Positions 13,555-19,049 of a DNA stretch of 19,049 nt are shown here, one piece after another (position 1 is the first letter of the stretch; every line of letters begins with the position of its first letter). The position numbers and the translations under genes were made by a program. The stretch covers positions 19,046 to 38,094 of the forward strand of contig DBDG01000005.1 in NCBI GenBank assembly GCA_002293475.1. The letters run 5' to 3'. This stretch comes from Lachnospiraceae bacterium UBA938 (GTDB lineage Bacteria; Bacillota; Clostridia; Lachnospirales; Lachnospiraceae). The notes beneath the pieces were generated by a model, which did not search any database, was not told where the DNA came from, and was given only the letters and a program-made list of their open reading frames with translations.

Positions 13555-13582
13555 TGAAGACAAATATGAAAGCATAACGTTA
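13555..13582 (+). promoter_or_regulatory. Possible ECF-sigma autoregulatory promoter
   Basis: TGAAGAC (13555-13561), 16 bp, CGTTA (13578-13582) resembles the TGAAAC-N16-CGTA form used by SigW-like ECF sigma factors. It lies about 40 nt before the sigma gene. The -35 carries GAC instead of AAC, so this is tentative. Confidence 0.35.
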
Positions 13583-13624
13583 TATCTTATGAAGTGTTAG
13601 TCACGTGACAAAAACGGAAAGAGG

Positions 13625-14143
13625 GTGGAAGAGATAAGTGCGCAGGTCAGGCTGGCGGAGATGGTTGATTGTTATCAGAAACTGGTATTTTCCGTCTGCT
13701 ACAAGATTTCGGGAGATTATTTTGCAGCGGAAGACTTGACGCAGGAAACTTTTCTTTCCGCGTACCAAAAGTGGGACAGTTTTGACGGATTAAATGAAAA
13801 GGCTTGGATCTGTCGGATTGCCGCCAATAAAAGTATTGATTTTATGCGTAGTGCCGGGCGCAGGCAGGTGCCTACCGAAGATGAATTTTTCCATAATCAG
13901 GAGGAGCGGCACAGCTTGCCGGAGCAGATCATAATCGAGAGCGAGATCAAGCTAAGATTATCAAAATGCTGTGAAAAGCTAAAGCCGCCCTATAACGAGA
14001 TTGCCAGAGCCTATTATCTGGATGAACGGAGCGCTTCTGAGATCGCGGCAGAACGGAAGGCCAAGCTCAAGACGATTCAGACGCAGATCTACCGGGCGAG
14101 GGAACAGCTGCGGATAATGTTCGGAAAGGAGGAGCTGATATGA
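13625..14143 (+). CDS. ECF-type RNA polymerase sigma factor
   Basis: A 172-residue group IV sigma factor. Region 2 spans about 17-82 (QKLVFSVCYKISGDYFAAED, then LTQETFLSAYQKWDSF and AWICRIAANKSIDFMRS). Region 4 spans about 115-165 with PPYNEIARAYYLDERSASEI and the helix KTIQTQIYRAREQL. It would direct transcription of a stress regulon, and the downstream membrane anti-sigma suggests an envelope signal. A GTG start at 13625 is adopted; the purine-rich stretch GGAAAGAGG just before it is close, so the exact start is uncertain (ATG 13661 is another possibility). It overlaps the next gene by ATGA. Confidence 0.92.
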   Translation: MEEISAQVRLAEMVDCYQKLVFSVCYKISGDYFAAEDLTQETFLSAYQKWDSFDGLNEKAWICRIAANKSIDFMRSAGRRQVPTEDEFFHNQEERHSLPEQIIIESEIKLRLSKCCEKLKPPYNEIARAYYLDERSASEIAAERKAKLKTIQTQIYRAREQLRIMFGKEELI

Positions 14144-14550
14144 GGTCATATCTTAGTGATGAAGAGCTAACTAAGCTCATTGAAAGCATTGAGCAGGCGC
14201 CACTCTATGCGCCCCGGCATCTGAAAGAGGAAATTATGAAAAGCTGGGAAAAACAGGATATTATCTCTGTTCAGAAACTGCGTCAGGCTAAGATCCAGAT
14301 GTTTTCTTACAGTATGAAGATCATAGTCGGCATGACGGCCGCGCTTTTCCTTACTTTTATGCTTCCGCGGATGCAGATGGATTATCTTGGCGTCAACATG
14401 GCGGATAACCGGTGGCAGGAAACTTTTCAGGAGAATGATAAGCGTTTCTCAGCTGTCCTCCAGAAGGGGACGGATGCCATTAATTCTACATCAGATGTGG
14501 TTTTTAATGCCCTAATGTCATTTGAACGTTTGTTTGAGAAGGAGGAGTAA
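14140..14550 (+). CDS. Putative membrane anti-sigma factor
   Basis: A 136-residue single-pass protein. Residues 1-55 are cytoplasmic and charged, followed by one membrane segment (about 57-76, KIIVGMTAALFLTFMLP) and a 60-residue extracytoplasmic part. No family motif is strong enough to name. The role is inferred from position: its ATG overlaps the stop codon of the sigma gene, with AGGAGG at 14127-14132, which is the usual arrangement of ECF sigma/anti-sigma pairs. A classical zinc-binding HxxxCxxC motif is absent, so it would bind sigma in another way. The next gene begins 6 nt after its stop codon. Confidence 0.75.
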   Translation: MRSYLSDEELTKLIESIEQAPLYAPRHLKEEIMKSWEKQDIISVQKLRQAKIQMFSYSMKIIVGMTAALFLTFMLPRMQMDYLGVNMADNRWQETFQENDKRFSAVLQKGTDAINSTSDVVFNALMSFERLFEKEE

Positions 14551-14556
14551 GATATT

Positions 14557-15222
14557 ATGAAACCAAAAAAGAAAAATAAGTTTTTTACCTTTATGTTTTC
14601 CCTGCTGCCAGGGGCGGGTGAGATGTATATGGGATTTATGAAAGCCGGGCTCAGCCTGATGTGTTTATTTCTCGGCCTGATTGTCATAATCGGCACGTTG
14701 AATATTCCCGGCTTAACGTTTTTTCTGGCGCTGATATGGTTCTATGCGTTTTTCCATACCCATAACCTGAGAGGGCTTAGTGATGCTGAGTTTGAAATGG
14801 TTGAGGATAATTATCTGTTTGGACTTGACTTCTCGACTTTAGAAAAAAAGGATGCCGGAAAATACCGGAACTGGTTTGCCTATATTCTGATCGGGTTAGG
14901 GGTCTGGCTGCTCTGGTCGCTGGTAATTAGCATATTGGGAACCTTAGACCTTCCGGATGGGGTTGATGTGTTTATCTATACTATAATGTATGGCGGGCCG
15001 CGGCTGGCAGTCGGGGTGCTGGTGCTTTGGGTCGGGATCAGGATGATAAAAGGAAAAAAGGAGATACTTTTTTCGGAAGAGCTAGGGGAAATGATGGTTG
15101 AGAGCCAACAGGACATGGCGCCAGCCAAACAGGACACGGTGCCGGTTAACGAGGATGAGGTAACGATCCAAAATGATATAGCAGCGGTTGCCGAGGACGG
15201 CGGCGATTCCTATAAGGCTTAG
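14557..15222 (+). CDS. Multi-pass membrane protein with TM2-like N-terminus
   Basis: A 221-residue protein starting with KKKNKFFTFMFSLLPGAGEMYMGFMKAGL (LLPGAGEMYMGFMKAG is the key part, residues 15-30), the TM2-like pattern found in many clostridial sigma-operon membrane proteins. Membrane segments lie at about 31-47, 51-68, 107-131 and 140-163. The acidic tail (170-221) is Gln/Asp/Val-rich and hydrophilic, probably cytoplasmic. AAGGAGGAG at 14539-14547 sets the start. The gene is third in the sigma operon and may sense or respond to envelope damage. The biochemical role is unknown. Confidence 0.8.
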   Translation: MKPKKKNKFFTFMFSLLPGAGEMYMGFMKAGLSLMCLFLGLIVIIGTLNIPGLTFFLALIWFYAFFHTHNLRGLSDAEFEMVEDNYLFGLDFSTLEKKDAGKYRNWFAYILIGLGVWLLWSLVISILGTLDLPDGVDVFIYTIMYGGPRLAVGVLVLWVGIRMIKGKKEILFSEELGEMMVESQQDMAPAKQDTVPVNEDEVTIQNDIAAVAEDGGDSYKA

Positions 15223-15241
15223 GGAAGAAAGATTCATAAAC

Positions 15242-15354
15242 AGCCGTTCTTCTCACTGATTGTTTGTGCCGCGTAGCGGCATGTTTGGAAGGTTGAAAGA
15301 AAGCGCTTTCAACTATTGATTTTGAGGGCGGCAGAGCCGCAGATGGGAATAAAT
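15242..15354 (+). repeat. Three-hairpin repeat, copy D2, ending at a start codon
   Basis: Second copy of the repeat at 6232-6345, 113 bp long. Hairpins: TGCCGC-GTA-GCGGCA (15267-15281), GTTGAAAG with CTTTCAAC (15292-15313) and GCGGC-AGA-GCCGC (15328-15340). One base is deleted in the second loop relative to D1. The third stem has a different sequence from D1 but remains fully paired. The block ends at the ATG at 15355, in the same geometry as D1. Confidence 0.85.
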
Positions 15355-15711
15355 ATGGAAAAGAAAACGATCAGGATACACCGCCTTGGGTCGGTAACTT
15401 TCGGAGTAGTCCTTTTGGCGCTGGGTACGGTATGCACAATACATGTGCTGGTACCGCAGCTGAATCTGTGGCTGGCGTTCCGGCTCTGGCCGCTAGTACT
15501 GATTATCCTCGGTGTCGAGGTACTAGCTGGCAGCAAGTATAGATGTTATGATGTGGTCAGAGAAAACGGACAAGTGGTGGAGCAGTGCAAGGTGATTTAT
15601 GACGTGCCGGCTATTCTGATGACGGCATGTACGCTGATTTTCACTGTGGGGCTGGCCTGGGTGCAGTGGCTTTATGACATATATGGATATCGGGGTTATC
15701 TGTGGCTATGA
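15355..15711 (+). CDS. Small membrane protein with LiaF/DUF5668-like segment
   Basis: A 118-residue protein. It has a basic start, a membrane segment at about 9-31 and LAFRLWPLVLIILGVEVLAG (about 41-60), the pattern of LiaI/LiaF-type transmembrane domains. A hydrophilic stretch (61-80) and a third segment (82-105) follow. LiaI/LiaF-like proteins belong to cell-envelope stress modules in Firmicutes, consistent with its place behind a sigma/anti-sigma pair. The ATG at 15355 comes right after repeat D2; a TTG at 15316 lies inside the repeat and is rejected. The ribosome site is weak (GGGA at about 15345), as for the gene after D1, so the repeat may influence translation. Confidence 0.8.
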   Translation: MEKKTIRIHRLGSVTFGVVLLALGTVCTIHVLVPQLNLWLAFRLWPLVLIILGVEVLAGSKYRCYDVVRENGQVVEQCKVIYDVPAILMTACTLIFTVGLAWVQWLYDIYGYRGYLWL

Positions 15712-15750
15712 ATTATGCCAATGAGTCAGTAATATATTATTAATAAGCAC

Positions 15751-15792
15751 GCGGCAAGCTGCTATCTGAAAATGCAGCCTGCCGCCTTTTTT
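15751..15792 (+). terminator. Rho-independent terminator of the sigma operon
   Basis: GCGGCA-A-GCTGC (15751-15762) pairs with GCAGC-C-TGCCGC (15774-15785), one mismatch, followed by C and six T. Confidence 0.85.
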
Positions 15793-15823
15793 ATTCTATT
15801 AGGAAAGTGCTCCTGCAAGAGTG

Positions 15824-15847
15824 AAAAGCGGGCTTGCTCGCTTTTTT
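15824..15847 (+). terminator. Second terminator-like hairpin
   Basis: AAAAGCG (15824-15830) pairs with CGCTTTT (15839-15845) around an 8-nt loop, followed by further T. With its flanking A and T runs it could also work on the other strand. Confidence 0.6.
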
Positions 15848-15924
15848 ATGAAGAGCCCATCGTATATCGCTTCTTATTTTGGGTATAAAGTTTATAATAC
15901 AACATATGGTGTAATGGAAAATAC

Positions 15925-15954
15925 TTGCTGTAAAGTTACTGTCAGAGTTATACT
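15925..15954 (+). promoter_or_regulatory. Promoter of the aldo/keto reductase gene
   Basis: TTGCTG (15925-15930), 18-bp spacer, TATACT (15949-15954). Another TATAAT at 15893-15898 lacks a good -35. Confidence 0.45.
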
Positions 15955-16020
15955 ATAGGTAATGTATAAATACAGACAGGCATGTTTAGTGAGGTTTTAA
16001 TATTGAAGGAGGTTTCAGCT

Positions 16021-17160
16021 ATGCAGTACAGAGATTTTGGCAAGACAGGAGAAAAAATATCGGCACTGGGGTTTGGATGCATGCGTTTGCCGGAATATGA
16101 GGAAAACGGTGTCTGGTATGTGGATGACGAAAAAACATCAGAGATGATCGTCCGTGCCTATGAGTTGGGGGTCAATTACTTTGATTCGGCGCCTTTTTAT
16201 TGCAACAAGAACAGCGAACTGGCCTTGGGTAAAGCCGTAAAGAGGTTCCGGAATCAGATCCTTTTATCAACCAAGCTGCCTCTGGAACTGGTGAAGGTGC
16301 CTGATGATTACCGGCGTACCTTGGAAGCCAGCCTTAAGAAGATGGACACCGACCATATTGATTTTTACCATTTCTGGGGCATTGATAAAGCTTCATTTGA
16401 TGACAAGGTAATGAAAATGGATCTGCTCAAGGAGGCGGCCAGAGCAAAGGAGGAAGGCCTAATCAGGCATGTGTCGTTTTCTTTTCACGACGATCCTGCC
16501 GTCATAAAACATATTATTGACACTTCGGAAGCCCGGGGCATACCTATGGACAGCATGCTAGTGCAGTATAATCTGTTGGACCGCAGCAATGAAGCGATGT
16601 TGGCCTATGCCCATGAAAAAGGGCTGGGAACGGTAGCCATGGGTCCGGTGGGCGGCGGGCGGCTTTCTGCGCCTACGGACCTGTATACCAAGCTGACCGG
16701 TAAGCCGGCGATAGCGACGTATGAGCTGGCCTTTAAGTTTGTCCTGGGCAATCCGAACCTGAGTTGCGCCCTGTCGGGGATGCAGACCAAGGCTATGGTG
16801 GAGCAGAATGTGGCGGTTGCTTCCGCGGTCGGGGACATGAACGAAGCGGAATGGCGGCAGCTCGGTGAAGCGCTTGAACAGCTCACCAAGTTCAATGAAC
16901 TGTATTGCACCGGTTGCAAGTACTGCCAGCCTTGCCCGGTGGGTATTGATATTCCGCATATTTTCAGCCTCTATACCTATTATAACGTCTATGGGCTAAA
17001 AGACCATGCCATGAACGGATACCGTTCCTACAGCGCGAAACCTGAGGGAAAGACCGTCAAAGACTGCAAGGACTGCGGCCTGTGTGAGAGCAAATGCCCG
17101 CAGCATCTTAAGATCCGCGAGCAGCTGGCCTTGGTGGAAGAGGTCCTGGCGGCCAGATAG
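16021..17160 (+). CDS. Aldo/keto reductase with C-terminal 2x[4Fe-4S] domain
   Basis: A 379-residue oxidoreductase. Residues 1-285 are the aldo/keto reductase barrel: YRDFGKTGEKISALGFGCMR opens it, with the catalytic set Asp55 and Tyr60 (FDSAPFY), Lys85 (STKLP) and His117 (YHFWG), and a GPVGGGRL segment. The C-terminus adds two cluster motifs: Cys296, 299, 302, 305 (CTGCKYCQPCP) and Cys349, 352, 355, 359 (CKDCGLCESKCP). This fused form is frequent in anaerobic clostridia, where it may pass electrons between a carbonyl substrate, nicotinamide and ferredoxin; the substrate is unknown. AAGGAGG at 16005-16011 sets the ATG at 16021. It appears to be a single-gene unit. Confidence 0.95.
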   Translation: MQYRDFGKTGEKISALGFGCMRLPEYEENGVWYVDDEKTSEMIVRAYELGVNYFDSAPFYCNKNSELALGKAVKRFRNQILLSTKLPLELVKVPDDYRRTLEASLKKMDTDHIDFYHFWGIDKASFDDKVMKMDLLKEAARAKEEGLIRHVSFSFHDDPAVIKHIIDTSEARGIPMDSMLVQYNLLDRSNEAMLAYAHEKGLGTVAMGPVGGGRLSAPTDLYTKLTGKPAIATYELAFKFVLGNPNLSCALSGMQTKAMVEQNVAVASAVGDMNEAEWRQLGEALEQLTKFNELYCTGCKYCQPCPVGIDIPHIFSLYTYYNVYGLKDHAMNGYRSYSAKPEGKTVKDCKDCGLCESKCPQHLKIREQLALVEEVLAAR

Positions 17161-17271
17161 CAGCCGGCGTTGTGGCGGCTGACAGAAATAAATTACTTTT
17201 CCGGCAGTAAGGCTCTATTATAATTTGATATTGCATAAAATAAACAAAATCGAATTTTAATGGAGCTCTTT

Positions 17272-18372
17272 ATGAAAAGGAATAGCTTGAATAAAATCAT
17301 GGCACTGCTGTTATCAGCAGTACTGATGTCCGTAGCGGGGTCAGGCTGTCAAAATTCGGATGTTAAGACAGTAAGCGGCGGAGCCAGGGTCGCTGTAAAC
17401 GAAGTTGCCCATTCGCTCTTTTTTACGCCCCTGTATGTGGCGATTGAAGAGGGATATTTTGCCGATGAAGGCATTGACCTGATACTGTCGGCGGGCAATG
17501 GAGCTGACAAGACGATGGCCGCCGTGCTGTCGGGGACGGCTGATATCGGTCTGATGGGCGGCGAAGCTTCCATTTACACATATATCGAAAGAACCGAGGA
17601 TGCCGTGGTGAACTTTGCGCAGCTTACCCAGCGTGCCGGGGATTTCTTGGTATCCAGAATACCCGCTGCCGGCTCGACATCATCCGGCGCCACCGCCAGT
17701 GCCGCCGATGAAAATGCTGTGGACAGCAGTTTTGCATTGGCCGGTTTTTCATGGGATATACTGATTGGCAAGCAGGTGCTGGGGGGACGGGACGGCGGGA
17801 TGCCACAGATGGTCCTAGAATACATACTCAAAAAAAATGGGATTGATCCGCAGGCCGACCTGACGATTGAACAGGGTCTTGAGTTCGGCACTACGGCAGC
17901 GGCTTTTGCCGCCGGCCAGGGAGATTATACGATTGAGTTTGAACCGCAGGCCACGGCCCTAGAGCAGCAGGGCGCCGGCTATGTGGTCGCTTCGCTGGGC
18001 TACAGCTCGGGGCTTGTTCCCTACACGGTATTCTGTGCCAGGAGCAGCTATATCACGATGCATCCGGACATTATCCAAGGTTTTACCGCTGCGGTGCAAA
18101 GCGGGCTGGACTATGTCAACGGACACAGTCCCGGGGAGATTGCCAAGGCGATAGGAAACCAGTTCCCAGAGCTGGAGCGGGAAACGCTGGAGCGGATCAT
18201 CGCCAGATACCAGGACCAGGAAACCTGGAAGGAAGACCTGATTTTTAGCCAAGACTCCTTTACGGTGCTACAGAATATCCTAGAGGAAGCCGGTACCCTT
18301 CCGCAGCGGGTACCGTATGAAGAACTGGTAACGACGAAATTTGCCGAAGCGGCGTCAGGCCATGGGGAATAG
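17272..18372 (+). CDS. NMT1/ThiY/SsuA-like substrate-binding lipoprotein
   Basis: A 366-residue binding protein for an ABC importer. The N-terminus is a lipoprotein-type signal (KRN, hydrophobic 9-22) with Cys26 in VAGSGC; the -3 Gly is unusual. The mature part follows the NMT1/THI5 pattern: FFTPLYVAIEEGYFADEGID (50-69), LSGTADIGLMGGEAS (86-100), LIGKQVLGGRDGGMPQMVLE (164-183) and ILKKNGIDP. Ligands of the family include thiamine precursors, sulfonates and nitrate. Residues 130-158 are an Ala/Ser-rich insert in a loop that is short in relatives. GGAG at 17262-17265 sets the ATG at 17272. No permease or ATPase gene is nearby in the window, so partners lie elsewhere or it is an orphan. Confidence 0.9.
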   Translation: MKRNSLNKIMALLLSAVLMSVAGSGCQNSDVKTVSGGARVAVNEVAHSLFFTPLYVAIEEGYFADEGIDLILSAGNGADKTMAAVLSGTADIGLMGGEASIYTYIERTEDAVVNFAQLTQRAGDFLVSRIPAAGSTSSGATASAADENAVDSSFALAGFSWDILIGKQVLGGRDGGMPQMVLEYILKKNGIDPQADLTIEQGLEFGTTAAAFAAGQGDYTIEFEPQATALEQQGAGYVVASLGYSSGLVPYTVFCARSSYITMHPDIIQGFTAAVQSGLDYVNGHSPGEIAKAIGNQFPELERETLERIIARYQDQETWKEDLIFSQDSFTVLQNILEEAGTLPQRVPYEELVTTKFAEAASGHGE

Positions 18373-18429
18373 TTATGGCGGAATGTTATCTGAAATGTGA
18401 AAAATCCTGAGTTCTGTTACAATCATTTG

Positions 18430-18458
18430 TGGACATTTACTAATAAAAACGCTATAAT
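18430..18458 (+). promoter_or_regulatory. Promoter of the SPFH gene
   Basis: TGGACA (18430-18435), 17-bp spacer, TATAAT (18453-18458), close to consensus. The leader before the ATG contains a GC-rich inverted repeat, ACCGG with CCGGT (about 18484-18502). Confidence 0.7.
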
Positions 18459-18540
18459 GATACTAACTATCATAAGCGGCATCGACCGGTAAGCCGGCCG
18501 GTACGTTTCATAGGATAACAGATAACAGGAGGGCATGAGG

Positions 18541-19049
18541 ATGGGCTTGATAAAAGCGGTCAAAGACGCTGTCGGCGGCGTAGTAGCGGATCAGTGGCGG
18601 GAGTATTTTTACTGTGATTCCATGGAAGCGGAAGTACTGGTGACCAAGGGACGGAAGCGCACCAGCGATAGAAGGAGCAGTAATTATAAGGCTGAGGACA
18701 ATATAATCAGCAACGGTTCCATCGTAGCCGTAAACGAAGGCCAGTGCATGATGATCGTGGATCAGGGGAAAATAGTTGAATTTTGTGCGGAGGCGGGCGA
18801 GTTTACATATGATACCTCTTCCGAGCCGAGTCTCCTTTACGGTAATCTGGGCGATAACCTGAAACGTACCTTCGGTACGATAGGCAAGCGGTTTACCTTT
18901 GGCGGCGATACGGCCAGGGATCAGCGGGTATATTATTTCAATACCAAGGAGATCCTCGGCAACAAATACGGAACCGCCAACCCGGTGCCTTTCCGGGTGG
19001 TCGACCAGAACATCGGGTTGGACATCGACATCGCCATCCGCTGCTTCGG
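18541..19049 (+). CDS. SPFH-domain protein, YdjI-like (cut by window end)
   Basis: The first 169 codons of a gene that runs off the window. The product begins MGLIKAVKDAVGGVVADQW and continues with REYFYCDSM, VLVTKGRKR, NIISNGSIVAVNEGQCMMIV, FTYDTSSEPSL, RVYYFNTKEILGNKYGT and PVPFRV, the pattern of the YdjI/virion-core-like SPFH proteins of Firmicutes. In such proteins the N-terminal SPFH region is followed by a C-terminal zinc-ribbon part, not visible here. They are linked to membrane-stress complexes (YdjI belongs to the B. subtilis PspA locus). AGGAGGG at 18527-18533 favours the ATG at 18541; an ATG at 18535 is too close to it. Confidence 0.88.
   Translation, partial: MGLIKAVKDAVGGVVADQWREYFYCDSMEAEVLVTKGRKRTSDRRSSNYKAEDNIISNGSIVAVNEGQCMMIVDQGKIVEFCAEAGEFTYDTSSEPSLLYGNLGDNLKRTFGTIGKRFTFGGDTARDQRVYYFNTKEILGNKYGTANPVPFRVVDQNIGLDIDIAIRCF

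Larger units (their letters stand above)
15712..16020. other. Gene-free stretch with two terminators and a promoter
   Basis: It carries two successive terminator hairpins (15751-15792 and 15824-15847) and then AT-rich sequence with a promoter for the aldo/keto reductase. No coding region is visible. Confidence 0.7.

Overview
The window looks like a chromosomal stretch from a low-to-mid GC Gram-positive anaerobe of the Clostridia, most likely Lachnospiraceae-type. The grounds are strong GGAGG-type ribosome sites, a DUF6033 protein, an ECF vitamin-type transporter with a fused double ATPase, a TetM-like GTPase joined to a YacP/Rae1-type nuclease, a YerC-type TrpR relative, a DUF1836 regulator, a ferredoxin-tailed aldo/keto reductase and a YdjI-type SPFH protein. 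No genome identity can be proven from the sequence alone. All genes but one (a cold-shock protein) lie on the + strand.

Layout. 1-264: the end of a palindromic repeat (copy C), a C10 tract and the leader of a small unknown gene. 265-858: that gene. 986-4012: a dedicated ECF importer (S component, T component, fused A-A ATPase), probably one operon, with ATGA overlap between T and ATPase. 4094-4900: a DUF6033 protein ending in a strong terminator. 5050-9141: malic enzyme, then a three-hairpin repeat (D1) running up to the start codon of a 931-residue EF-G/TetM-like GTPase with a C-terminal Rae1-like RNase domain. 9378-9578: cold-shock protein on the - strand, divergent from a membrane-anchored, catalytically dead LytM/M23-like protein (9769-10494). 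10495-11820: mostly non-coding, with tandem repeats and two inverted 246-bp elements (A and B) on either side of a small TrpR-like regulator. 11820-13451: DUF1836 regulator and a YiiX-like permuted NlpC/P60 protein. 13625-15711: an envelope-stress-type operon (ECF sigma, anti-sigma, two membrane proteins) with a second copy of the three-hairpin repeat (D2) before its last gene. 16021-17160: aldo/keto reductase with two 4Fe-4S motifs. 17272-18372: orphan NMT1/ThiY-like lipoprotein. 18541-end: SPFH protein, cut by the window edge.

The most interesting items are: (i) the GTPase-RNase fusion, which joins two folds that both act in the ribosomal A site and lacks the tetracycline-displacing loop; (ii) the 246-bp palindromic elements, whose 37-bp arms are perfectly complementary within each copy although the copies differ at four positions, so every difference is compensated; (iii) the ~114-bp three-hairpin repeat found directly before two unrelated start codons, with a compensated third hairpin; and (iv) an ECF ATPase fusion in which both lesions (switch-loop His to Gln, lost LSGGQ) fall in the same composite ATP site.
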